From an uncultured Eggerthella sp. (GTDB lineage: Bacteria; Actinomycetota; Coriobacteriia; Coriobacteriales; Eggerthellaceae), in NCBI GenBank assembly GCA_900544455.1, contig UQVJ01000001.1:1-63690 (forward strand): a DNA stretch of 63,690 bases, written 5' to 3'. The position numbers and the translations under genes are program-made. Positions 15,849 to 24,033 of the stretch are shown here, piece by piece. The notes under the pieces are model-generated. The model was not told the DNA's origin. It saw only the letters and a list, made by a program, of their open reading frames with translations, and did not search any database. The number at the start of each line of letters is the position of its first letter. Positions within the stretch are counted from its first letter, which is position 1.

Positions 15849-16420
15849 TCTACCTCATCGATAACTACGACAGCTTTTCCTACAACCTGTATCAGCTGAT
15901 AGGCGAAGTGGATCCCGCTATCGAGGTTCTTCGAAACGACGCGCTTTCGGTTGAAGATCTCGAGGCGAAAAACCCTGAAGCGGTGATTCTTTCCCCCGGT
16001 CCCGGTCGGCCTGCCGATGCGGGTATTTGCGAAGAAGTGGTGCTGAAGCTATCCGGCAAAGTTCCCATCTTGGGTGTGTGTTTGGGGCATCAGGCAATAT
16101 GCGAAGCATTCGGCGGCACGGTGGGGTATGCCAAGGAGCTGATGCACGGCAAATCGTCTCTGGTAAAGGTTGATGCGCAATCACCCCTGTTCAACGGCTT
16201 GCCTGCTAAGGTTCGGGTTGCTCGTTACCATTCACTTGCAGCCGACGAAGAAAGCCTTCCCAAATGTTTGCGGGTTATTTCCCGTGCCGATGATGGGGAA
16301 GTGATGGCTGTGCAGCATGCCGAGTTCCCTACCTATGGCGTTCAGTTCCATCCCGAATCGATTCTCACCCCCGATGGCCGGGCGATGATCGAAAACTTCT
16401 TGGCCATAGCAACGAAGTAA
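15845..16420 (+). CDS. trpG: Anthranilate synthase component II (glutamine amidotransferase)
   Basis: Class I glutamine amidotransferase of 191 residues delivering ammonia to TrpE. Catalytic triad: Cys in GVCLGHQAIC, and His and Glu in YGVQFHPES. LSPGPGRPADAG forms the oxyanion strand. Starts at the ATG overlapping the trpE stop by four bases (ATGA), so translation is coupled; the frame is open 20 codons further upstream inside trpE but without a ribosome site. It could also serve p-aminobenzoate synthesis as in some bacteria, which cannot be judged here. Confidence 0.96.
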   Translation: MIYLIDNYDSFSYNLYQLIGEVDPAIEVLRNDALSVEDLEAKNPEAVILSPGPGRPADAGICEEVVLKLSGKVPILGVCLGHQAICEAFGGTVGYAKELMHGKSSLVKVDAQSPLFNGLPAKVRVARYHSLAADEESLPKCLRVISRADDGEVMAVQHAEFPTYGVQFHPESILTPDGRAMIENFLAIATK

Positions 16421-16459
16421 TACACGGCGTTTGCGCCGATTGCGCGAAAGGAAGCAACG

Positions 16460-17485
16460 ATGATCAGGGAAGCAATTTTCAAGCTGGTAAACAAGCAGGA
16501 CCTAACCTACGACGAAGCCTACGACGTGATCAACGAGATCATGTCGGGCGAAACCACCCAGGTGCAGACGGCAGCATTTCTTTCGGCTCTTTCCACAAAG
16601 TCGACCAAGAGCGAAACGATTGCCGAAATTGCAGGGTGCGCTGCCGCCATGCGCAGCCATGCCACCAAGGTTGACTACGATAAGCCGCTGCTCGAGATTG
16701 TGGGCACGGGCGGCGACAAAACTGGCAGTTTCAACATTTCCACCACCGCAGCGCTTGTTATTGCGGCGGGTGGGGCAAAGGTTGCCAAGCACGGAAACCG
16801 TGCGGCATCAAGCAAATCGGGTACGGCCGATTGCCAAGAGGCGCTGGGTGTGAACATCGAGCAGAGCCCCGAGCTGTGTAAGAAGCTCCTCGACGAAGTG
16901 GGCATGTGCTTCTTCTTCGCCCAGAAATACCATACAGCCATGCGCTACGTGGGCCCCATTCGCAAAGAGCTGGGTTTTCGCACCGTGTTCAATATTCTAG
17001 GCCCGCTCACCAACCCCGCCTCGCCCGACAAGATGATTCTCGGCGTATACGATGAATCTTTGGTGCAGCCTTTGGCGCATGTGCTGGTGAGCCTGGGTGT
17101 GAAGGACGGCATGGTGGTATATGGGCAGGATTGTCTGGATGAGCTTTCCACGGCATGCCCCACCACGGTATGTGAATTCCACGGCGACGATTATTTGTCT
17201 TACGTTCTTACGCCTGATGAATTGGGCATGAAGCGCTGCATGAAAGAAGATCTGCAAGGCGGTTCTCCGGAAGAAAATGCGCAGATCACACGTGACATTC
17301 TTTTCGGCAAGGAAGTGGGAGCAAAGCGCGACACCGTTTTGCTGAATGCTGCTGCGGGCCTCTACATTGCCGGGTTGGTGCCCTCGTTGAAAGATGGCGT
17401 CGCAAGGGCCCAGGAGCTTATCGACAGCAGCAAAGCAGCCGAAACGCTGGAGTCGTACATTCGAGTATCAAATCAGGAGGCTTAA
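16460..17485 (+). CDS. trpD: Anthranilate phosphoribosyltransferase
   Basis: Transfers the phosphoribosyl group from PRPP to anthranilate. 341 residues, normal length for a free-standing TrpD. Signatures: EIVGTGGDKTGSFNIST (the GTGGD PRPP-binding loop), KHGNRAASSKSGTADC, and RKELGFRTVFNILGPLTNPA. The ATG at 16460 follows AAAGGAAGC; the gap from trpG is 39 bases. Its stop directly abuts the GTG of trpC. Confidence 0.97.
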   Translation: MIREAIFKLVNKQDLTYDEAYDVINEIMSGETTQVQTAAFLSALSTKSTKSETIAEIAGCAAAMRSHATKVDYDKPLLEIVGTGGDKTGSFNISTTAALVIAAGGAKVAKHGNRAASSKSGTADCQEALGVNIEQSPELCKKLLDEVGMCFFFAQKYHTAMRYVGPIRKELGFRTVFNILGPLTNPASPDKMILGVYDESLVQPLAHVLVSLGVKDGMVVYGQDCLDELSTACPTTVCEFHGDDYLSYVLTPDELGMKRCMKEDLQGGSPEENAQITRDILFGKEVGAKRDTVLLNAAAGLYIAGLVPSLKDGVARAQELIDSSKAAETLESYIRVSNQEA

Positions 17486-18307
17486 GTGACCATCCTTGAT
17501 GAAATAGCCGCCTACACACGTCAGCGCATGGCGGAAGAGGAAGGGCTGACGCCAACAGCCAGCCTTCGGCAGCAGGCTTGCGCCATGGCATCAGCTGAGC
17601 GTGAAGCCAACGGTGGTGTATTTCCCTTTCGATTCAGCGCCGCATTGGCAGAGCCCGGCCTTTCCTTTATCTGCGAAGTTAAGAAAGCGTCTCCTTCTAA
17701 GGGGGTTATTGCCGAAGAGTTTCCGTATCTGGATATCGCAAAGAGCTACGAGGCGGCAGGGGCGGCGGCGATTTCCTGCTTAACCGAGCCGAAATGGTTC
17801 ATGGGTGCCGATGCCTATTTGACCGAGATAGCGGCAGAAACTTCTGTGCCTGTGTTGAGGAAAGATTTTGTGGTTTGCGAGCGCATGATTTACCAGGCCA
17901 AAGTACTCGGTGCCTCTGCTGTGCTTTTGATCTGTGCCATTTTAAGCGACGAACAACTTGTTGCTTATCGTGAGCTTGCTGAAAGCCTGGGTCTTTCGGT
18001 TTTGGTTGAAGCGCATGACGAAAAGGAAATTGCCCGCGCGGTTGCCTCGGGTGCAAAGATCGTTGGTGTGAACAACCGCAACCTGAAGGATTTTAGCGTC
18101 GACTTCGATAACGTCCGCCGTCTTCGCGCGCATATTCCTGAAGACGTGCTGTACGTGGCGGAATCGGGCGTGGCAAGCGCCGATGATGTTGCGGCTATCG
18201 CCCAGATGGGTGCGGATGCTGCCTTGATCGGTGAAGCACTGATGCGCGCCGATGATAAACAGGCAACGTTGGCGGGATTCCGTGCTGCGGCTGAGGTGGC
18301 ACGATGA
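17486..18307 (+). CDS. trpC: Indole-3-glycerol-phosphate synthase
   Basis: Closes the indole ring: CdRP to indole-3-glycerol phosphate, CO2 and water. TIM barrel of 273 residues. Visible blocks: FICEVKKASPSKG (catalytic Lys), PVLRKDFVVCERMIYQAKVLGA (Lys, Glu), LVEAHDEKEI, GVNNRNLKDFSVD (NNR) and VAESGV. The GTG start directly follows the trpD stop, with its ribosome site (GGAGG) inside the end of trpD. Overlaps trpF by four bases (ATGA). Confidence 0.97.
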   Translation: MTILDEIAAYTRQRMAEEEGLTPTASLRQQACAMASAEREANGGVFPFRFSAALAEPGLSFICEVKKASPSKGVIAEEFPYLDIAKSYEAAGAAAISCLTEPKWFMGADAYLTEIAAETSVPVLRKDFVVCERMIYQAKVLGASAVLLICAILSDEQLVAYRELAESLGLSVLVEAHDEKEIARAVASGAKIVGVNNRNLKDFSVDFDNVRRLRAHIPEDVLYVAESGVASADDVAAIAQMGADAALIGEALMRADDKQATLAGFRAAAEVAR

Positions 18308-19032
18308 GTCCGGCAAGCCGTCAGCATCAGGCGAGGGAATGGCTGCTATCGCCGCAGGGTTCGGGGTATCCGCGTGTGAAACTGTGCGGGATGTCGCGCG
18401 AAGAGGATGTGCGCTCAGTTGCCCAGACGCGCCCCGATATGTGCGGTTTCATCGTGGACTTCCCCCAATCGCACCGAAGTGTTTCAGTGGAGCGCCTGAC
18501 GGAATTATGCGAGCTGCTCGATGAAGAGGATGCCAAGGTGGCAGCCCGCATGGCAACCAGCGGCAATCCGGTGAGCCTTCATCCAATATGGCGCGTAGGG
18601 GTATTTGTCGATGAGCCGCTTGATTCCTTGATCCGCATCGTTTCGAATGGTTCAGTTGATCTGGTGCAGCTCCATGGAAACGAAAGTAATGCCTACATTT
18701 CCGAGTTGAGGCATCGAACCCGAGTAGGAACCATCCAGGCTTTCCGTGTGAGAGGCAGCGAAGATGTTTCCCGCGCCGAAGGAAGCAGCGCCGATATGAT
18801 CTTGCTCGACAGCGGGCAAGGCTCGGGCAGTGCATTTGATTGGGGCGACGTTTCCCGCGTTCATCGCCCGTTCATTTTGGCTGGCGGGCTTACTCCTGAA
18901 ACCATCGGTAAGGCACTAACGGAAGTACACCCCTGGGGTATTGACATGAGTTCTGGTATCGAAACCGACAAACTAAAGGACCCCGCAAAAATTGCAGCAG
19001 CTGTTGATGAGGTCCATCGATGGCGGTTGTAG
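18304..19032 (+). CDS. trpF: Phosphoribosylanthranilate isomerase
   Basis: Amadori rearrangement of PRA to CdRP. 242 residues, longer than the usual ~200. The extra length is an N-terminal extension of ~25 residues before YPRVKLCGMSREEDV and an insert after LLDEEDAKVAARM. Active-site Cys in KLCGM; general-acid Asp in LLDSGQGSGSAFDW; phosphate site LAGGLTPETI; and MSSGIETD near the end. Start overlaps the trpC stop. Divergent from typical TrpF but all catalytic blocks are present. Confidence 0.93.
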   Translation: MSPASRQHQAREWLLSPQGSGYPRVKLCGMSREEDVRSVAQTRPDMCGFIVDFPQSHRSVSVERLTELCELLDEEDAKVAARMATSGNPVSLHPIWRVGVFVDEPLDSLIRIVSNGSVDLVQLHGNESNAYISELRHRTRVGTIQAFRVRGSEDVSRAEGSSADMILLDSGQGSGSAFDWGDVSRVHRPFILAGGLTPETIGKALTEVHPWGIDMSSGIETDKLKDPAKIAAAVDEVHRWRL

Positions 19033-19108
19033 CTCCTCCAGCGCCTCGATCGGCGTGGGCAGTTCTAGCGTGCTGATAAATCGGCGGCTTATCCACTTAA
19101 GTAGAACC

Positions 19109-19126
19109 ATCAGGCCAACGCCTGAT
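19109..19126 (+). other. Hairpin in the trpF-trpB gap
   Basis: ATCAGGC (19109-19115) pairs perfectly with GCCTGAT (19120-19126) across a CAAC loop, directly before the trpB ribosome site. This 111-base gap is the only sizeable one among the tightly coupled trp genes. The hairpin could mark an mRNA processing or stability site. Confidence 0.45.
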
Positions 19127-19143
19127 TTATGAAAGGAAATATC

Positions 19144-20328
19144 ATGACGAAGGGAAGATTCGGCATCCATGGTGGGCAGTACATGCCCGAAACGCTGATG
19201 AATGCCGTTATCGAGCTCGAGGAAGCTTACGACCATTACAAGGATGACCCGGAATTCAAGGCGGAGCTGAACACGCTCCTGAATGAATACGCCAACCGTC
19301 CTTCGCTTCTGTACTACGCCGAGCGTCTTACCAAGGCGTTGGGAGGTGCGAAGATCTACCTGAAGCGCGAAGACTTGAACCATACCGGTGCGCACAAGAT
19401 CAACAACGTGCTCGGTCAGGTTCTGCTTGCCAAGAAGATGGGCAAGACGCGCGTTATTGCCGAAACGGGTGCGGGTCAGCACGGTGTTGCCACGGCTACG
19501 GCGGCGGCACTGATGGATATGGAATGCGAAGTCTTCATGGGCAAGGAAGATACCGAGCGTCAGGCACTGAACGTATACAAGATGCGTTTGCTGGGTGCTA
19601 AGGTACATGCTGTGGAAACGGGAACGGCAACGCTGAAAGATGCCGTATCGGAAACTATGCGCGAATGGACTAACCGCATTGCCGATACCCATTACGTGCT
19701 TGGCTCCACTATGGGCCCTCATCCTTTCCCCACCATCGTGCGAGACTTTCAGGCGGTAATCTCGCAAGAGATTATCGATCAATGCATGGAGAAGGAGGGC
19801 CGTTTGCCCGACTGCGTGCTTGCTTGCGTGGGCGGTGGCTCGAACGCCATGGGCACCTTCTATCACTTCATTGAGCATCCCGAAGTTCAACTCATTGGGT
19901 GCGAAGCTGCGGGGCGTGGCATCGACACCTTCGAAACGGCGGCCACCATCAACACGGGCAGCCTTGGTGTATTCCATGGCATGAAGTCGTATTTCTGCCA
20001 GGACAAGTATGGTCAAATCGCGCCAGTGTATTCCATTAGTGCTGGTCTTGATTACCCCGGAATCGGACCCGAGCATGCATGGTTGCACGATACAGGCCGT
20101 GCTCAGTACGTGCCCGTTACCGATGACGAAGCGGTGGATGCCTTCGAGTATCTGAGTCGTTTGGAGGGCATTATCCCTGCTATTGAGAGCGCTCATGCAG
20201 TTGCCTATGCCTGCAAGATCGCGCCGAAAATGAGCAAAGATCAAATTATGGTAGTCACGCTTTCCGGTCGCGGCGATAAGGATTGCGCCGCCATCGCTCG
20301 TTATCGAGGAGAAGATATCAATGAGTAA
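19144..20328 (+). CDS. trpB: Tryptophan synthase beta chain
   Basis: PLP enzyme joining indole and serine, 394 residues. PLP lysine in KREDLNHTGAHKINN; phosphate-binding glycine loop CVGGGSNAMGTF; GRFGIHGGQYMPETL at the N-terminus; QHGVATATAAAL in the middle. This is the TrpB1 type that works with TrpA. The ATG at 19144 follows GAAAGGAAAT; an in-frame ATG five codons earlier is less well placed. Its 3' end overlaps trpA by eight bases. Confidence 0.97.
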   Translation: MTKGRFGIHGGQYMPETLMNAVIELEEAYDHYKDDPEFKAELNTLLNEYANRPSLLYYAERLTKALGGAKIYLKREDLNHTGAHKINNVLGQVLLAKKMGKTRVIAETGAGQHGVATATAAALMDMECEVFMGKEDTERQALNVYKMRLLGAKVHAVETGTATLKDAVSETMREWTNRIADTHYVLGSTMGPHPFPTIVRDFQAVISQEIIDQCMEKEGRLPDCVLACVGGGSNAMGTFYHFIEHPEVQLIGCEAAGRGIDTFETAATINTGSLGVFHGMKSYFCQDKYGQIAPVYSISAGLDYPGIGPEHAWLHDTGRAQYVPVTDDEAVDAFEYLSRLEGIIPAIESAHAVAYACKIAPKMSKDQIMVVTLSGRGDKDCAAIARYRGEDINE

Positions 20329-21100
20329 CCCCCGCATCAAAGCTGCCTTTCAGGGTGGAAAAGCCTTTATTCCCTTTGTTACCTGCGGCGACCCAAATCT
20401 GGAAACCACCAAGAAAATTGTTGCTGAGCTTGCACGGGCGGGTGCTGCCGTTATCGAGTTGGGCATTCCGTTTTCTGACCCTACAGCAGAAGGGCCAGTA
20501 ATCCAGTCTGCCAATATGCGCGCGCTTGAGGCGGGCACCACCACCGACAAGGTGTTTGATATGGTGGCCGACCTGCGTAAAGCCATCGACACGCCCTTTG
20601 TGTTCATGACCTACGCCAATGTGGTGTTTCACTACGGCATCGAGGAGTTTTGCGCTCGTGCGGCAGAGGTTGGCGTGGATGGGTTAATTCTCCCCGACGT
20701 TCCTTTTGAGGAAAAAGAGGAATTCGCTGGCCCGTGCCGCGCTCACGGTATGGATCTTATCAGCATGATTGCGCCTACGTCTGAGGAGCGCATCGACACG
20801 ATTGCCCGTGATGCAGAAGGCTTCATTTACTGCGTAAGCTCTTTGGGCGTTACGGGAACACGTTCGAGCATCACCACTGATCTCGATTCAATCGTGGCGC
20901 GTATTTGCGCAGTTACCGATACCCCTATTGCCATCGGGTTCGGTATTTCCAACCCTGAGCAAGCGGCAATCATGGCGGCAAAGAGCGATGGCGCTATTGT
21001 TGGATCCGCTATCGTGAAGATTATTGCTGCCGAAGGCGAAAACGCTGTTCTGGCGGTTGGTGAATTTGCCCGCAAGATGGTGGAAGCCGTTCGTGCATAG
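20321..21100 (+). CDS. trpA: Tryptophan synthase alpha chain
   Basis: Cleaves indole-3-glycerol phosphate to indole and glyceraldehyde 3-phosphate in the TrpAB complex. 259-residue TIM barrel. Catalytic Glu in VIELGIPFSDPTAEGPVIQ; catalytic Asp in GVDGLILPDVPFEE; phosphate-binding SSLGVTGTRS and GFGISNPEQA. The start lies within the end of trpB. The last nine codons plus stop and flank (21080-21107) are repeated exactly 61 bases downstream. Confidence 0.97.
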   Translation: MSNPRIKAAFQGGKAFIPFVTCGDPNLETTKKIVAELARAGAAVIELGIPFSDPTAEGPVIQSANMRALEAGTTTDKVFDMVADLRKAIDTPFVFMTYANVVFHYGIEEFCARAAEVGVDGLILPDVPFEEKEEFAGPCRAHGMDLISMIAPTSEERIDTIARDAEGFIYCVSSLGVTGTRSSITTDLDSIVARICAVTDTPIAIGFGISNPEQAAIMAAKSDGAIVGSAIVKIIAAEGENAVLAVGEFARKMVEAVRA

Positions 21101-21168
21101 CCGCTGGCGCCTGGGGTCTTTCCTATTCGCAACGTATCGAGTGGAAGCCGTTCGTGCATAGCCGCTGG
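21080..21168 (+). repeat. 28-bp direct repeat duplicating the trpA 3' end
   Basis: An identical 28-base unit occurs at 21080-21107, covering the last codons and stop of trpA, and again at 21141-21168 in the spacer. The copies start 61 bases apart. The 33 bases between them are not repeated. Confidence 0.95.
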
Positions 21169-21481
21169 ATATGCAGGGTAATTGCCTTCTTTCGCCTAAG
21201 CGGACCAGGAGCCCGGTCTTCTGGTCCGCTTCTTTATTGGCGGCAACCGGTGTGGTGCCTTCCTTGGTCGGGGGGGGGTGCAAGGAGCAAGCCCAATTGC
21301 GAAGGCCGGCTGTTTCGTTGCGGCGCCAAAAGGCCATGAAGCAGCAGGCATGGATTCGGCGTGGTTATCAAGCGATGAAACGGTGACGGCTTGGTCAAGA
21401 ATGAGTGAAAAGCGCGTGGAGGGGGTGGCGGTCTTCTTCCAGGCTGCTAGGTTGGAAAGCCGAGAGAAAGGAAGCGCATCG
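21101..21481. other. Spacer between trpA and the Ser/Gly-rich protein gene
   Basis: Holds the second copy of the trpA-end repeat, the operon terminator and a run of nine G at 21270-21278. The frame of the next gene is open back to 21278 but without a ribosome site, and it resembles no protein. Confidence 0.5.
21198..21235 (+). terminator. Intrinsic terminator of the trp operon
   Basis: 11-bp stem, AAGCGGACCAG (21198-21208) with CTGGTCCGCTT (21221-21231), followed by CTTT. Confidence 0.8.
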
Positions 21482-22450
21482 ATGGCGAATTCGGTTCAGC
21501 AAAGTGGCGATGGTGCTAGGAAGGGCAAGCTGGCGGTACTGTTCGAGGATCTTTCGATTGCTCAGGTGATTGCTGGTGCCCTAGCGGCTGCAACGGTGTT
21601 TTTGCTGTCTTCCGTTATCGGTGTTGCTGGCTCTTTGATCGGCGCGGCGGTTGGCTCGGTCGTATCGGCTGTTTCGTCTCAGGTGTATAAGAAAATGCTA
21701 TCTGCTTCTGCCGACAAGATTCGCGATGTTGCACCAGATGGGGTATCGGCAAATCAGGCAGATCTCAACGAAACGCGTTTGATGGCCCCGGTTTCGTCGA
21801 GTAAAACCCGCGTTATCGATTCGGGGAAGGTTGCTGCAAGTGCAACGAAGGTTATGGGTGCTGACGACATTCGCTACCAAGTTCATGCTTCGTCGGATAA
21901 GGCGGTAGATCCCGCACTGCAACGTGCACATGTGCGTCGCCGTCGGAAGGCTCGCGTTCAGCGGAGTGTGATTATCGTTTCCGTTGTTTCTGCTTTGATC
22001 GCCATTGTGATTTCGGCGGGGCTCATCCACGTATTTACCGATGGCCAGGGCATTGGTGAAAAGACAGAGCCCATATTCACAGCAAGCGAGGCATCCCAGG
22101 CAAAGCAAAGCTCTTCGGCCAACAGCGGAGCTGCGAAGGAAGCAACCTCAAATGAATCGACGTCCACCAAGTCGAATGAAGGCCCTTCCCAGTCGGGGGA
22201 ATCCTCGAGCGCCGATTCGTCCAACTCGTCCAATAGCAGCAGCTCCGGTTCGGGATCCTCTGGCTCTTCGAATGGCAGCTCGTCTTCTTCCGGTAGCGCT
22301 TCGGAAAATTCCGGCTCTTCGACCGGTTCGGGTTCCAGCTCGTCTGGGAACGAAGCCCCTGGGTCTTCTGCTGGCTCTTCGGCCGGTTCGGGATCGTCCT
22401 CTGGTTCTTCCGGCAGCGGTTCGGCTTCCGCTGGCTCGAACAACGGCTAA
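21482..22450 (+). CDS. Two-helix membrane protein with a long Ser/Gly-rich tail
   Basis: Unrecognised 322-residue protein. ATG at 21482 follows GAAAGGAAG. Segment 1 (about residues 27-60) is long and hydrophobic (VIAGALAAATVFLLSSVIGV and a glycine-rich continuation). A ~90-residue polar region follows, then a basic stretch (HVRRRRKARVQRS) and a second membrane helix (VIIVSVVSALIAIVISAGLI). The last ~110 residues are low complexity, mostly Ser, Gly and Asn with some Glu. With the basic patch inside, the tail would lie outside the cell. No sortase motif, no catalytic motif. Could be a cell-surface or wall-spanning stalk, but this is inference. Monocistronic by position. Confidence 0.7.
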   Translation: MANSVQQSGDGARKGKLAVLFEDLSIAQVIAGALAAATVFLLSSVIGVAGSLIGAAVGSVVSAVSSQVYKKMLSASADKIRDVAPDGVSANQADLNETRLMAPVSSSKTRVIDSGKVAASATKVMGADDIRYQVHASSDKAVDPALQRAHVRRRRKARVQRSVIIVSVVSALIAIVISAGLIHVFTDGQGIGEKTEPIFTASEASQAKQSSSANSGAAKEATSNESTSTKSNEGPSQSGESSSADSSNSSNSSSSGSGSSGSSNGSSSSSGSASENSGSSTGSGSSSSGNEAPGSSAGSSAGSGSSSGSSGSGSASAGSNNG

Positions 22451-22593
22451 GAGCAAGCCCCCCGACGGTTTTTTGCCGTACCCCGTTCTTTGCTATGTCA
22501 AGTGGGGCATTTTGCTGCTTTCAATTCCCTTACGGCGGCGGTTGTGACGTGCGGAAAAGGGTATGATGGTGGTTCTAAGGAAAGGAACGCTCC

Positions 22594-22935
22594 ATGGCTC
22601 TTATTGCACGACTCCTTCAGTCGTTACCGCTTGTCATAGTACTGGTTCTTCTGGCTCTGATCATCTATTTTGTGGTGTCGTGGGCTCGCTCGCCTGAGCG
22701 CGCAAAGGAAGTGCTTATCAAGTTCTTCACCGTGCTCAATTCGATTCTTTCGATCTTCTTCCTTTTGGCCACTGCATATGCGTTTTTCGAGGGCAATCAA
22801 CCGGTGTTGGAGCTCACGGTTTCATTCTTGGTGGTTACCGTGCTGGCTCTTGCCATCACCCGCATTTGTCGCTGGCGCTTTGTGAAGAACCATCCCCATT
22901 ACATGGATAAAAGCCAGAGGGTTACCTTCCTATAA
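22594..22935 (+). CDS. Small three-helix membrane protein
   Basis: 113-residue protein of unknown function. Three hydrophobic segments are clear: PLVIVLVLLALIIYFVVSWA, the segment around ILSIFFLLATAYAFF, and LTVSFLVVTVLALAITRIC. The C-terminus is polar and basic (RWRFVKNHPHYMDKSQR). ATG follows AAGGAAAGGAACGC, and a TATGAT box lies at 22562-22567, about 27 bases before the start. It stands alone between the Ser/Gly-rich protein and an intrinsic terminator. No family recognised. Confidence 0.7.
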   Translation: MALIARLLQSLPLVIVLVLLALIIYFVVSWARSPERAKEVLIKFFTVLNSILSIFFLLATAYAFFEGNQPVLELTVSFLVVTVLALAITRICRWRFVKNHPHYMDKSQRVTFL

Positions 22936-22969
22936 AAAGAACGTCCCGCCTGAACCGAGTCCTAATGCT

Positions 22970-23003
22970 GAACCCGAAATGATAGTTCATTTCGGGTTCT
23001 TTC
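22970..23003 (+). terminator. Intrinsic terminator
   Basis: Perfect 13-bp stem GAACCCGAAATGA (22970-22982) with its complement at 22987-22999, then CTTT. Confidence 0.8.
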
Positions 23004-23316
23004 GTATCGGAAGGCGCTTTTGCACCAGGAAGCAATTTGGATCAAGAGGGGGGCGCTCGTCGAAGCTGCTGGTTTTCTTTGGCGCAATGTAATGTGCTTG
23101 GCTTGAGCGGTGATGCTTTTTCTGAATAGTGCTAGACGTTTTCATCAATATGTTGGGTTTTTGAACGTCTGAACAACAGGATGCTTTCATGCGGGTAACC
23201 GAACCGTCTGGCTTCGCGGGAGTATGTCGGGGGAGCGTCATACTGATGATTGCAAGGTGGGTGACCAAATCCGAGCGAGCGGGGGCTTGCTCGGCTATCG
23301 CCAAGGGGGAATAACC
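23004..23316. other. Spacer upstream of the MarR-like gene, with inverted repeats
   Basis: No gene seen. Two inverted repeats: AGACGTT (23134-23140) with AACGTCT (23164-23170), and AGTATG (23221-23226) with CATACT (23239-23244) across 12 bases. The latter, about 75 bases before the gene start, could be an autoregulatory operator. Confidence 0.4.
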
Positions 23317-23910
23317 GTGAGCACCGTCGATAAGAAGCTTATGGGGCAGATGCTTCGATTTGCTAAAGCTGTTGTAATCACCAGTGCAAATGCAAAGGAA
23401 GGCACATCGGTTGCCGATTGCGAAAAGCCTGGTAAACGCGACGCCGAATACCTACGTGCCATTATGGAGCGAGGGCTTCGCACCCTGCCTCTTGAACAGC
23501 GCGTCCTTTCGGAGGCCGCTTTCGATAAGCGTGCATTTGATCTGGGCAAGGTTTTTGTTATTCGCCAGTTGGGCATTTGGGAAATGATGAGCTACGAAAC
23601 CCTTCGTCGTGACAGTGAATATGTGGCTTTCCCCGAATTGCTTGATGGCATGGAAAAAGAGGGTTTGGTAAAGCGCATCGTTGACACGGTTGATGGGAAA
23701 GACAACGATGTGGTGATCCTTACCGAAGCCGGCAAGCAGATGTTCTCCGAACAGGAAGAGGCTCTTGAACAGCGCGCTGAAGAACTGTTTGGTAACCTTA
23801 CCGAGGGCGAGAAAATGCAACTCTATTTGTTGCTGCGCAAGGTTCAGGGTTCCCCTGCATACGAATCGGAATCTTCTGCTGATGTGCGCAAGCGTGCAGG
23901 AATCGCGTAA
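23317..23910 (+). CDS. MarR-like winged-helix transcriptional regulator
   Basis: 197-residue protein. Start chosen as the GTG at 23317 behind AAGGGGGAATAACC; the frame is open 31 codons upstream without a ribosome site. The C-terminal two-thirds shows a helix-turn-helix (MSYETLRRDSEYVAFPELLD) followed by MEKEGLVKRIVDTVDGKD and VVILTEAGKQMFSEQEEALE, matching the wing and dimerisation helices of MarR regulators. The usual DxR of the MarR wing is replaced by DGKDND. The first ~70 residues are family-atypical. It stands alone, so its targets are unknown; autoregulation is possible. Confidence 0.65.
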   Translation: MSTVDKKLMGQMLRFAKAVVITSANAKEGTSVADCEKPGKRDAEYLRAIMERGLRTLPLEQRVLSEAAFDKRAFDLGKVFVIRQLGIWEMMSYETLRRDSEYVAFPELLDGMEKEGLVKRIVDTVDGKDNDVVILTEAGKQMFSEQEEALEQRAEELFGNLTEGEKMQLYLLLRKVQGSPAYESESSADVRKRAGIA

Positions 23911-23974
23911 CGGGCTAAAACAGGGTAATGCCTTGTCATTCCAGAAAGCCTGGCCAATGAACTAGGGGCCAGGA

Positions 23975-24018
23975 AATCAAGAGGCCTTAGGGAGGGGTTT
24001 CCCTAAGGCCTCTTGATT
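23975..24018. terminator. Bidirectional intrinsic terminator (MarR-like gene / pepF)
   Basis: Perfect 19-bp stem (23975-23993 with 24000-24018) and a GGGGTT loop between two convergent genes. Confidence 0.8.
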
Positions 24019-24033
24019 GATTCGATACGCGTT

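Noticed and set aside
22141..22440. Repetitive Ser/Gly-coding stretch as a CRISPR or minisatellite
   Set aside because: Units are irregular and in frame, explained by amino-acid composition; no regular repeat-spacer pattern.
22485..22500. ACGG-T6-GCCGT as a terminator of the Ser/Gly-rich gene
   Set aside because: The T-run lies inside the loop, not after the stem; a stem of four bases is too weak.
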